This document shows, piece after piece, positions 36,802 to 44,740 of a DNA stretch of 64,000 nt. This DNA comes from Pseudomonadota bacterium. GTDB taxonomy: Bacteria > Myxococcota_A > Bradymonadia > Bradymonadales > GCA-2716585. Made by a program: the position numbers and the translations under genes. Position 1 is the first letter of the stretch, and each line of letters begins with the position of its first letter. Where the stretch lies: the NCBI GenBank assembly GCA_005804885.1, contig SYOX01000093.1:1-64000 (forward strand), read 5' to 3'. Under the pieces are notes generated by a model, which was not told where the DNA came from, searched no databases, and saw nothing but the letters and a program-made list of their open reading frames with translations.

Positions 36802-39420
36802 TCAAGGATCCAATCCACACGCCGCCATTGCTCGCCTCACCACGAGATCGTGATCAAAGGCCAGCGGCGGCAACTCCGTCAGCGGAACCCAGCGAGTTTC
36901 GATGGCGTCGTCGCATCCGACCACGACCTCGTCGCCTTCGTGGCCCGCGAGCAGGGTCGCGAAGGCGCTGCTGCGTACCCACGACAACGCGCTGTCGCGC
37001 GGATCTCGCCCTCCGCCTTCGAAGTCGCCGACAAAGGCAAGGCGCTCGGCATGCTCCGAGATGTCGAGTCCGGTCTCTTCGCGCAGTTCGCGCACCGCAG
37101 CTTCGCGGGGCGACTCTCGCCCTGCACGCCACGGTGTGCCGGGCTCGGCATCGGTGTCGATGAACCCTCCCGGCAGCGACCAGCGCCCGGGTTCGGCGTT
37201 GACCTGATCAAGTCGCCGGATCAGCAGCACGAGGAGCCGATCACCGCTGCGCCGGAACACGGCGATATCTGCCGCCGGGTTGGCGCCCGCATGGTACAGG
37301 CGCCCGACGCGCCGAGCCGAAGTCATGGCCCGGTGTGCCTCCTCGGCCGTGGTGAAGGCGTGAGACGGTTTTTCGCGGGCATGGGTCGCGCTGGCTCCGC
37401 CGGCGGCAGCATACAGCAGTCGTCTCAGACACAGATTGCGCGCGGTCTGGATCTCGTCGCCGACGGCGATGCCGCCCGCGAAGAACAAGCACCAACCGTC
37501 ATGCTCTTTGACGAGACGATAGAGTGCGTCGCACTTGTCGTAGATCGAGCTGCCGAGGATCGCGGCATGGCTCAACAGTCCTGAGTCGAAATCGGTGACC
37601 TCGTGCCCCAGGACCACGGTGCCGACAACGGTGATCCCCCGAGCTCGGGCGAGGCTGCCGGCGACCGCCTCCACGCCATGGCGAGTCCCGCCGACCAGCA
37701 GCACGGTGTCGTCTGGACTCCATTGCTCGATGAGCGCATCGAGCACGGATGTGATGCGCTGCCGCTCGTCCTCCGAGAGACGTGCCCAGCTCACCTTCCA
37801 GGCCCCTGCTACCGAAACGACCTGGCGGCGCCGCAGGAGCGCGTGAAGCGAATCCCGCGGGAGTAACGAGACTCCCAGCGATTGCAGGCGTTGCTCAATG
37901 GCCTCGCGAGCGGTTGACCGGTTGGCGCCGATCGCGCGATTGGCCGTCAAGGCGACCGCCTCGAAGTCCGCACCCAGGGTGGTTCTCGGGGCCGTCCTCG
38001 ACGAGGCGAGCCTCGCCGCATCGCGATCGCGCTTGTCGAGATAGCGTGACTCAGCCTCGCGTATCTGGCCGAGCGCGTCGTCGTCTATTCCGCATGCGAG
38101 CGCAGCGGCGGCCTCAAGCGCTGCCTCGGTGCGATAGATCCCGTACCCGTCAGAGCCGAGAACGACGTCGACGCCGGCCTCCAGATACCGTCGAATCGGA
38201 ACCTCGTCTTCGTCGAAGGATTGCACGTTGTTCAGGGCGAAGTTTGAGCTCAGGTTGAACTCGACGATGGCGCCGAGCTCGCGCAGTCCGGCGAGCGTAG
38301 CGCTTCCGACGCCATGAACGCCGTGGCCAATGCGCAGCTGCACGGCAGCGCCGCGCAGGTAGTCGACGGCGGCGCCGATGTTCTCCGGATGGCTGGGGTT
38401 CTCGCCGGCATGGACGCGAACCACGAAGTCCGAGCGGACCTCGGCGACCGCGAGGGCGAAGCGGCCAAGAAGCGGGCCAAAGGCGTGCGTTGAATTTGTC
38501 TCGTGGCCGACAACATCGACACCCACGATGGCTTCGTGATCGGACATGTCGAGGAGGCGCCCAAGGTAGTGCGCGATCCATGTGGCATCGTCGTGGCGCC
38601 CGAATGAGGCGAGAAAGCGCAGGGTCACTCCAGTCGCCGCGCGAATGCGCGGCAGCTCGGTGTCGGCGATCGCGAGACGCTCCGGCTCAAGAATCTGGTG
38701 CAGCGACAGCTCCGCGTAATCGACTCCGGCGGACGCGTAGTCCTTTGCGATCTGCCACAGCAGCGGCGCGAACATGTCGATCGGTTTGGTGAGCGGCTGC
38801 CGCACGCGATAGACCGACTGCATCTCGCGGTAGGTCGCTTGCCGATCCAGCGGGATGTGCATCGCCTGCGCAACGCGTCGGCGCAATGGCGCGCCCATGT
38901 CCGTCAGGGCAATGGCCCGGTCGACGTGGACTCCAGCCCGCCGCAGTGCTTCCGGGGGAAAGACGATGCCGCGCTCGAGCCCGAGGCGAATCAGGTCTTC
39001 TGCACGAGGGCATCCGGCGAAGTGCGTGTGCAGGTCCGTGCGCACGACGCCTCGCGGCGGGATTCTGAGCGCGACGCGAAATGGTCGCCGGTTGTCGGCG
39101 AGGTAGCGGGCCTCGAAGGGCGTCAGCGTTGTGACGACGCCGACGCACTCGAACGCCCGGAGGTCGAGCGTGGTGACGGTCGCCTCGCCGATTCGGACCG
39201 CGAAGCGTCCCTCGGCCGGAAAGGGTGCGTCGTGCACCGACCACGCGCGCGCCTGCGCGTGGTCCACGACGCGCACATGTTCCTCAAGCGCTGAACGCAG
39301 CTCAGAGAAGTGCGATTCTGGTGAGGATTCGACGCGGATTCGGCACGTCCCCTCTGGGTGACGCTCGATATGCAAGCAGTGTTGGTGCCCGGGATCGAGC
39401 GGAACAACGAGACTCGACAT
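36802..39420 (-). CDS. Adenosine deaminase-SLOG-Nudix fusion protein
   Basis: The 872-aa protein joins three enzyme-like domains. After ~120 N-terminal residues, an adenosine/AMP-deaminase-type TIM barrel spans about 121-470: His131 and His133 in the HxH motif, VHAGE with His337 and Glu340, His366 in IGHGVHG, and Asp424 in GSDG (the second Asp of the usual pair is Gly). Residues ~535-675 look like a Rossmannoid SLOG (DprA/LOG-like) domain with LVGGTRHGVEAVAG and FFAGGIAVGDE. Residues ~705-870 are a Nudix hydrolase with GRWSLPGGF and E769...RELREETGL, the box carrying a ~10-residue insertion. All key residues are present except that Asp. It should act on nucleotides or NAD-derived molecules; conflict or stress signalling is inferred. 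ATG at 39420 has GGAG 9 bases upstream. GC looks slightly lower than neighbours. Confidence 0.82.
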   Translation of the reverse strand: MSSLVVPLDPGHQHCLHIERHPEGTCRIRVESSPESHFSELRSALEEHVRVVDHAQARAWSVHDAPFPAEGRFAVRIGEATVTTLDLRAFECVGVVTTLTPFEARYLADNRRPFRVALRIPPRGVVRTDLHTHFAGCPRAEDLIRLGLERGIVFPPEALRRAGVHVDRAIALTDMGAPLRRRVAQAMHIPLDRQATYREMQSVYRVRQPLTKPIDMFAPLLWQIAKDYASAGVDYAELSLHQILEPERLAIADTELPRIRAATGVTLRFLASFGRHDDATWIAHYLGRLLDMSDHEAIVGVDVVGHETNSTHAFGPLLGRFALAVAEVRSDFVVRVHAGENPSHPENIGAAVDYLRGAAVQLRIGHGVHGVGSATLAGLRELGAIVEFNLSSNFALNNVQSFDEDEVPIRRYLEAGVDVVLGSDGYGIYRTEAALEAAAALACGIDDDALGQIREAESRYLDKRDRDAARLASSRTAPRTTLGADFEAVALTANRAIGANRSTAREAIEQRLQSLGVSLLPRDSLHALLRRRQVVSVAGAWKVSWARLSEDERQRITSVLDALIEQWSPDDTVLLVGGTRHGVEAVAGSLARARGITVVGTVVLGHEVTDFDSGLLSHAAILGSSIYDKCDALYRLVKEHDGWCLFFAGGIAVGDEIQTARNLCLRRLLYAAAGGASATHAREKPSHAFTTAEEAHRAMTSARRVGRLYHAGANPAADIAVFRRSGDRLLVLLIRRLDQVNAEPGRWSLPGGFIDTDAEPGTPWRAGRESPREAAVRELREETGLDISEHAERLAFVGDFEGGGRDPRDSALSWVRSSAFATLLAGHEGDEVVVGCDDAIETRWVPLTELPPLAFDHDLVVRRAMAACGLDP

Positions 39421-39503
39421 GAGCGCGGCTCCATCTCAGGCAAGCTCTGGCGGTCGATCACTTCGGCCTTGATCAGGTTGATGCTCGATTCGGACGATGG
39501 GAA

Positions 39504-39532
39504 GTCTTAAGAGGGTCTGGGCGGCAGGTCAA
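39504..39532 (-). promoter_or_regulatory. Promoter repeat, copy 3 (ADA-SLOG-Nudix)
   Basis: On the minus strand TTGACC (39532-39527), a 17-bp spacer with GCCCAGACCCTCT, and TAAGAC (39509-39504), then TTCCCATC as in copy 2. About 80 bases separate it from the ATG. Confidence 0.65.
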
Positions 39533-39580
39533 CGTGCCTGGTCCCCGCCTCGGCGCGTCGCGCTCAGGCGCCGTCGTCAA

Positions 39581-41161
39581 CTACTTCGTCGGCTGCGCGG
39601 GCGCCTGCTCCGTCGCCTGCTTGGGGTGACCCCGGTAGTCGGAGAGCTTGTGCGCGTGGCCCACGGGCTTGCCCCCCGTCGCCTTCACCCAGCCGGGGAG
39701 CGCCTTGAAGGCGTTGTTCATGCCGAAGTCCAGCGCCGTCGCCGTGCTGCTCACCGCCTGGGTGCCCGGGCGGTTCAAGAACCACTGCAGGAAGTCCTGG
39801 GAGCCCGAGTCGTAGTAGGCCACGCGCGGGTTGCCTGTTTTATCGAAGGGTGTGCAGGTCTCCCCTTCGCAGAGCACCAATCTGGGCGAGCAGGAGTCCT
39901 TGCCGTCGGTGCCGCAGACAGACGGCGAGGGCAACAAGAAGTTCTGGAGCGGGTACTCGGCGCTCTGGTGGCAGCTCATGCACGACGACATCGCGTAGCG
40001 GCCGTTGTAGGGCTTCACGCTGCCATCGGCCTGGATGACCGCGGCGTTGGTGTCTACGGCTCCATCGTTGGGTCCCGAGAGGCGCCCGCCCCAGCCCAAG
40101 GTCTCCTTGGCGTAGACCGGCGCGGCGGGGTTGATCCAGGTCTCGTTGAGCGCCGGGCAGTCCCCCTTGATCGGGTCGCAGCCCTGGGGGGAGATCACCG
40201 TGGGGTCGTTGCCCCACATCGCGCCCAAGGCCACCATCTTGTCCCAGTTGTCGCCCGGGGCGTTCTTGTCGTAGACCAAGGTGGTGAACACCCACTGAGT
40301 CGTCGGCGAGGCGACGCTGTCCTTCACGATGATGTCGAACTGGAAGAACGACACGTTCTGCAGGACCGGGTCCTTTGAGCTGCCGTCATCGGGGACCGCG
40401 TAGATCGGCCAGCTCACCGCGCCTTCGAGCACGGGCCAGGTCGTCGCGTTCGCCGTGGTGAACGCCGGCTTTACGATGATCGAGCCCTCGGGGTACTGGG
40501 CGAGGCCGGCCTTGATGCCCGGCACCGGGTCCATCCCCGAGGGGCCCCACATGCCCTGGAGCACCGCCGCCGACACGTCGTCGTAATACACGAGCACATG
40601 GGTGGTCATGTCCGCCGTGAGGCCCGAGATCGGGAAGTAATCCTTCGTGAACGATGAGCCCACATAGGTGCCGTGAATCGGCTCCCGCACAGACGTCAGC
40701 CACGGGGCGTTGTACCAGCCTGCCTTGCCCGCGTCCCAGGCGGGGTAGTCGTAGAGCAGCACCTTCATGTCCGCAGCGACATAATCTTTGAGCGCCTGGG
40801 TGTACGCCTCGGCGTTCGCCGTGGTGATGAGGCCGCCGCCGCTGGCCTTGCGCCAAGGTGGATCCGCCGGAGGCGCCACGGGCGTCGTGGGGTAGGCGTG
40901 GCTCAGGGCGAACAGCGGGCCGCTGTAGACCGAACTGGGCGGGGCCGGGGGCAAGGCCCAGGGGTCGGGCTTGGCGACCTCGGGCTCGATGGCGTCGGGC
41001 TTGATGACGTCGGGCTCGATGGCGTCGGGCTTGATGACATCGGACTTGGTGACGTCGGACTTGACGGGATCGGGGGCCTTGTCCTTGGGTTTGTCCTTAT
41101 TGCCACAGGCGACGAGCAAGGAGAGTGTGAGCGTGCTCATCAGGAGACGGGTCGTCATCAT
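39581..41161 (-). CDS. CxxCH-containing lipoprotein, putative c-type cytochrome
   Basis: The 526-aa protein has a lipoprotein signal (LLVAC, then GNK). A linker with hexapeptide repeats of the form KPDAIE/PDVIKP follows, then about 450 residues without a family I recognise. One haem-binding motif CMSCH is clear near residue 410, within an NGRYAMSSCMSCHQ context, and several other Cys lie just after it. It may be a mono-haem envelope cytochrome or an oxidoreductase of a secretion/degradation system. Two consecutive ATGs exist; GGAG lies 6 bases before the first. Its promoter repeat is at 41221-41250. Confidence 0.7.
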   Translation of the reverse strand: MMTTRLLMSTLTLSLLVACGNKDKPKDKAPDPVKSDVTKSDVIKPDAIEPDVIKPDAIEPEVAKPDPWALPPAPPSSVYSGPLFALSHAYPTTPVAPPADPPWRKASGGGLITTANAEAYTQALKDYVAADMKVLLYDYPAWDAGKAGWYNAPWLTSVREPIHGTYVGSSFTKDYFPISGLTADMTTHVLVYYDDVSAAVLQGMWGPSGMDPVPGIKAGLAQYPEGSIIVKPAFTTANATTWPVLEGAVSWPIYAVPDDGSSKDPVLQNVSFFQFDIIVKDSVASPTTQWVFTTLVYDKNAPGDNWDKMVALGAMWGNDPTVISPQGCDPIKGDCPALNETWINPAAPVYAKETLGWGGRLSGPNDGAVDTNAAVIQADGSVKPYNGRYAMSSCMSCHQSAEYPLQNFLLPSPSVCGTDGKDSCSPRLVLCEGETCTPFDKTGNPRVAYYDSGSQDFLQWFLNRPGTQAVSSTATALDFGMNNAFKALPGWVKATGGKPVGHAHKLSDYRGHPKQATEQAPAQPTK

Positions 41162-41220
41162 CGTAGACTCCAGCGTGGTGTCGGGGCTCAGGGTCATCGG
41201 GAACAAGAGGGACAACAGGA

Positions 41221-41250
41221 ACTCTAGACAGGGTCTGGGCGGCAGGTCAA
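41221..41250 (-). promoter_or_regulatory. Promoter repeat, copy 4 (CxxCH lipoprotein)
   Basis: On the minus strand TTGACC (41250-41245), an 18-bp spacer and TAGAGT (41226-41221). The first 22 bases (GTTGACCTGCCGCCCAGACC and two more) are identical to copy 3. The rest of the 345-bp gap to 41506 shows no gene. Confidence 0.65.
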
Positions 41251-41506
41251 CATCAGGAAGGGATAGAGGATACAGGGGGATTGGGTCAACTGGACTGGAT
41301 GGTGAGGAAGGTTGGCTTTGGGTCCACAGCGAGCGCGGAGAGGCTTTGCCGAGTCGATGATGTCCGTCGTCCAGTCGATCAGCGCCCAAGGCCGAGATGG
41401 ACTGGCGGGCCCGGTGCCTGTTTCGTTTTCGGGAGGACTTCCGCGCGCAGGGCGGCGTTCCCCGCCAGCACGCCGCGATGAACGATCGGGTTCGCCCCTG
41501 GCGGTC

Positions 41507-42103
41507 CTATCCCGCCCTCAGCTCCGCGTACCTTCTGCGCAGCTCCCGGTCCTGGTTGATCGGGTCATGCGCCTCGTCAGGCTCGACGCGGCCCTCGATC
41601 CCGCAGGCGTTGAGCACCGCGAACATCCGCACCAGGTGCTCCAGCGCCGGATCACCGGGTTTACCCTCCCAGATCGCCCGTACATCGTCGTAGAGCCCGG
41701 TCAACGCCTCGAGGCCCGCCGCCACCAGCGCGTCGCTGAGCGCCTTGCGCTGCTGCTCGGGCTCCTGGCCAGCCAGCGCAATGAGCGCGTGCTCGTCGAG
41801 CGGGAAGAGGCGGTCCTTCTCCCGGAGATAGTGCAGCTCAAAGGCCAGCGCGTGACCGTAGATGCAGTAGGCGCAGCCGTTGAAGATGGAGATCTCCAGG
41901 GCCGCCAGGTGGGTCGGCAGCGGTCCGAGCGCGGCCAGCGTGCGCTCGTAGCCGGGCATGTTGGCGACGAACCAGCGCAGGGCGCCGAACGCGCCGAGCC
42001 GCGCCACGATGTAGCTCATCAGCCGGGGTTCGAAGCCCCAGAGAAACGAACCGACGTGCTCAAGCACCCAGGTCGCGATCCGCTGTCCAAGGGGGGCCGC
42101 CAT
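41507..42103 (-). CDS. AhpD-like carboxymuconolactone decarboxylase-family protein
   Basis: The 198-aa protein has the AhpD-type active-site motif GCAYCIYGHA with Cys77, Cys80 and His84 in a helical context, the hallmark of alkylhydroperoxidase-fold proteins. A hydrophobic helix is near residues 28-50. It may reduce hydroperoxides with an external thiol donor. CGGAG lies 5 bases before the ATG. It is alone on the minus strand; the 368 bp that follow on the plus side (42104-42471) hold nothing I recognise. Confidence 0.78.
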   Translation of the reverse strand: MAAPLGQRIATWVLEHVGSFLWGFEPRLMSYIVARLGAFGALRWFVANMPGYERTLAALGPLPTHLAALEISIFNGCAYCIYGHALAFELHYLREKDRLFPLDEHALIALAGQEPEQQRKALSDALVAAGLEALTGLYDDVRAIWEGKPGDPALEHLVRMFAVLNACGIEGRVEPDEAHDPINQDRELRRRYAELRAG

Positions 42104-42471
42104 GTCCGCTCCGGGAGATGATTGGGGATAGGTCAGATGAACGCCTCAGGCCCCCGACTCTACCCCTCCCTCCTCGCCCTCCGCAAGCCCTCGCCCCTCC
42201 CGATCCGCCCCTTCGTCGTGCCCTCTTACACCGTCGCCCGGCCCCGTTTCCGTCCCCCGCGCACACCTCCGCCCTCCGGCCCCGCGGCCCTCTCGGTGAA
42301 GTCCCCGGTCTTCGCCCGCTCGATTCCGTGCAGGCCGCGCCGAGGCGAGGTGTTCCCCAGGCCGGTTGACCGCGCCGAAGGTGGGTGGCATCGTCGAAGC
42401 ACGAGGACTGCGCCCACGGGCGGCCTGGCAGGGATGTTGGATGAACCGGGCTTGAAGCGACGAGGGCCGAC

Positions 42472-43038
42472 ATGAAGTCACGATTCGACGCAGAGCTGCT
42501 CCGCCCGGCGAAGCCTGATGGTGATCCGTCGTGGGCCTTCGTCGTTCTGCCGAGGGACGTGAGCGAGAAGCTCCCACGGCGAGGGAGGACGACCGTAGAA
42601 GGCACGGTGAACGGCCATGGGTTTCAGGCGACGCTCGAACCGGATGGTCGGTTGAGCCATTGGCTGCGGGTGAGCGGAGAGCTTCAGCGAGCGGCCGGCG
42701 CGGACATTGGCGACATCGTCGCGCTGGAGATCGCCCCGGTCGACAGGGAGCCTGAGCCCGAGATCCCTGCGGATCTGCGGGAGGCCCTCGATGGGCACCC
42801 CGAGGCTCGCAGCGTCTGGGACGACGCGACGACGATCGCTCGCCTGGACTGGATTCACTGGGTGATCTCGGCCCGGCAGCTCAAGACCCGGGCGAAGCGG
42901 ATCAGCGACGCTTGCGACATGCTCGCCTCCGGAAAAAGTCGGGTCTGCTGTTTCGACCCGTCTGGCTTCTACAGCAAGGCCTTGCGCGCGCCCGAAGCGG
43001 CGGCTCGATCCGGTCGACACGGCGCGGAAGAGGGCTGA
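42472..43038 (+). CDS. DUF1905/YdeI (OmdA)-family protein
   Basis: The 188-aa protein matches the DUF1905 beta-barrel domain in its first ~95 residues (WAFVVLPRDVSEKLPRRG, TVNGHGFQATL) and then a YdeI/OmdA-like helical domain (DGHPEARSVWDDATTIARLD, ISARQLKTRAKRI). These proteins are common, small and cytosolic; some are linked to bacteriocin or antimicrobial protection, but the activity is unknown. GAGGG precedes the ATG. It heads a plus-strand run of small genes. Confidence 0.78.
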   Translation: MKSRFDAELLRPAKPDGDPSWAFVVLPRDVSEKLPRRGRTTVEGTVNGHGFQATLEPDGRLSHWLRVSGELQRAAGADIGDIVALEIAPVDREPEPEIPADLREALDGHPEARSVWDDATTIARLDWIHWVISARQLKTRAKRISDACDMLASGKSRVCCFDPSGFYSKALRAPEAAARSGRHGAEEG

Positions 43039-43086
43039 CGGCCGCAGCTCAAGCGCGACCTTCGGCGAAGGAGGCTCGGGGCGCTC

Positions 43087-43623
43087 ATGGTTCCAGACTA
43101 CGATTACACCCTGCTCTTCCCGCCGGCGGCTCGGAGTGCGGCGATCGAGGCCCTGCGGCCGCTCCTGTCGGGCGACAGCGGCGCCGAGTTGATCGAGGCT
43201 GACCAGAGCGGCCCTGCGAAGGTGTGTGTCTCGTTCCGGTCATGGCCGGACATGCCGATGGACGTCGTGGGCGAATTCCCGAGGCTGCCCGACGGCGGCC
43301 ACGCCCTGGGCCTCGTCCACCTCAGCGTCGGGCCGTCGCGGTGGAGCGAGCTTTCGCACGCGGTCGAGATCCGGCTGTGGCCCTGCACCCGTCGGCTCCA
43401 GCGGGCGATCATCGGATCGCGTCTGCTCCGAAGCGAGCTGGTCCGCGTGTTGGAGCGGTGTGGCGGGCTCGCCGGCTACGTCGTGAACGAGTCGTGCGAT
43501 CCGGTGGAGTTCTGGCGCGCGTCGTCCGGACGTTTGAATGACGATCATCCGCCGGAGTACGTTGGGCGGATTCACGCCGAACCGGGCGCTGAACCTGAAC
43601 CGGCGGGTCTGAAGGCATTCTGA
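43087..43623 (+). CDS. Hypothetical protein, 178 aa
   Basis: I do not recognise this protein. It is soluble, with a pattern like an alpha/beta sandwich (VPDYDYTLLFPPAAR, VSFRSWPDMPMDVVG, VEIRLWPCTRRLQRAI). It lies 48 bp after the DUF1905 gene and 77 bp before the VOC gene, on the same strand. AGGAGG is 12 bases upstream of the ATG. Confidence 0.6.
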   Translation: MVPDYDYTLLFPPAARSAAIEALRPLLSGDSGAELIEADQSGPAKVCVSFRSWPDMPMDVVGEFPRLPDGGHALGLVHLSVGPSRWSELSHAVEIRLWPCTRRLQRAIIGSRLLRSELVRVLERCGGLAGYVVNESCDPVEFWRASSGRLNDDHPPEYVGRIHAEPGAEPEPAGLKAF

Positions 43624-43700
43624 GGTTCAGGGCGCCTTGCGCCCGCCGGGCAGGTGGGCCGGGTCGTCGGGTCTGAGAAGACAGCAGAGGAGGTGAGCTG

Positions 43701-44072
43701 ATGAGGTTGCCCGAGCAGCGAGTCGTCCCGGCGCTTCGGATCACGGATTACGAGCGGAGCAAGGCGTACTACGTCGACACGCTCGGCTTCACCGTCGATT
43801 GGGAGCACCGCTTCGAGCCGCACTTTCCGGTCTTCATGTCCGTCGTTCGGGATGGCATGCAGGTCTACCTGACGCAGCACGGCGGCGATTGCCAGGTGGG
43901 CGGCCTGGTCCACTTTGTAATTCCGGACGTGGACGCGTGGCACCGCGAGTTTCTGGGGCGCGGCGCGCGTGTGGCCGAGGCCCCGAACGCCGATCTGGGT
44001 TTCCGCAACATGACGATCATGGACCCGGACGGCAATCAGCTGCGCTTCATGGAGCCATCGAGCGGCGACTGA
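43701..44072 (+). CDS. VOC superfamily protein (glyoxalase/bleomycin-resistance fold)
   Basis: The 123-aa protein is a single VOC module: VVPALRITDYERSKAYYVDT start, GFTVDWEH, LVHFVIPDVDAWHREF, and the ending MDPDGNQLRF typical of the superfamily. A strong AGGAGGTGAGCTG site precedes the ATG. Members bind metal and include glyoxalases, dioxygenases and drug-binding proteins; the Glu in LRFME fits a metal ligand. Substrate unknown. Confidence 0.85.
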   Translation: MRLPEQRVVPALRITDYERSKAYYVDTLGFTVDWEHRFEPHFPVFMSVVRDGMQVYLTQHGGDCQVGGLVHFVIPDVDAWHREFLGRGARVAEAPNADLGFRNMTIMDPDGNQLRFMEPSSGD

Positions 44073-44144
44073 CGACAGCGTGCATCAGCGCGTGAGTGGT
44101 CGGTAGTCTATTGTATTTCAAACGTTTTTCAGCCGGGTTGTGCC

Positions 44145-44585
44145 ATGGGCGGTGCCTTGGAAGGGTGGGCCATCGACAACGGGGCGTGGGGCTTGCTCGC
44201 CGTGGCCTTCCTGGCCGCGACGATCCTGCCCTTCAGCTCGGAGGTCGCGCTTGGGGGGGCGTTGCTGGCCTCGACGCCCCCGGTCGAGGCGATCCTGGCC
44301 TGCTCGGTGGGCAACTGCGCCGCGTGCCTGCTGAACTACGGCCTCGGCGCGCTGCTGTACGCGCGGGCCAGGGAGCGGCTGGAGGGGAGCTGGGGCGGCC
44401 AGCGCGCCCTGGCCTGGATCCAGCGTTACGGCTCGTGGGCCTTGCTGGCCTCGTGGCTGCCCGTGGTCGGCGACCCGATCACGATCGTCGCGGGCCTCGT
44501 CCGGCTCCCGCTGCCGCTCTTCGCCGCCGTCGTCCTGCCCCTTCGGATCCTGCGCTACCTCGTGATCGCCGCCCCCTTTCTGTGA
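44145..44585 (+). CDS. YqaA/DedA-like membrane protein
   Basis: The 146-aa protein has three or four hydrophobic segments and the YqaA signature: early FLAATILPFSSEVALGGAL, then WIQRYGSWALLASWLPVVGD near residues 88-107. This small DedA-related family is thought to affect membrane lipid homeostasis. No strong ribosome site is visible before the ATG; an AT-rich stretch at 44105-44130 could be its promoter. Confidence 0.82.
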   Translation: MGGALEGWAIDNGAWGLLAVAFLAATILPFSSEVALGGALLASTPPVEAILACSVGNCAACLLNYGLGALLYARARERLEGSWGGQRALAWIQRYGSWALLASWLPVVGDPITIVAGLVRLPLPLFAAVVLPLRILRYLVIAAPFL

Positions 44586-44616
44586 ATGGCGCGCCCCCTG
44601 GTCGCCTTTGAGAGAG

Positions 44617-44704
44617 GCCTTCCCCCGCGCGCCTCAAGGGGCTGAAGTCTGTCCCGGTGTAGTTCGCCCCGGTGAATGCCTTCCCCCGCGCGCCTTGAGG
44701 GGCT
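44617..44704. repeat. 27-bp direct repeat in intergenic gap
   Basis: GCCTTCCCCCGCGCGCCT plus nine bases at 44617-44643 recurs at 44678-44704 with two substitutions. It lies between the YqaA gene and the beta-helix lipoprotein. Confidence 0.8.
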
Positions 44705-44740
44705 ACTCTGGCGCTCGTCTGGAGGAGGTCAAGCTGGATC

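Noticed and set aside
36802-39420. RADAR defence system (RdrB-like adenosine deaminase)
   Set aside because: No RdrA-type ATPase is adjacent and the fusion with SLOG and Nudix does not match RdrB architecture.
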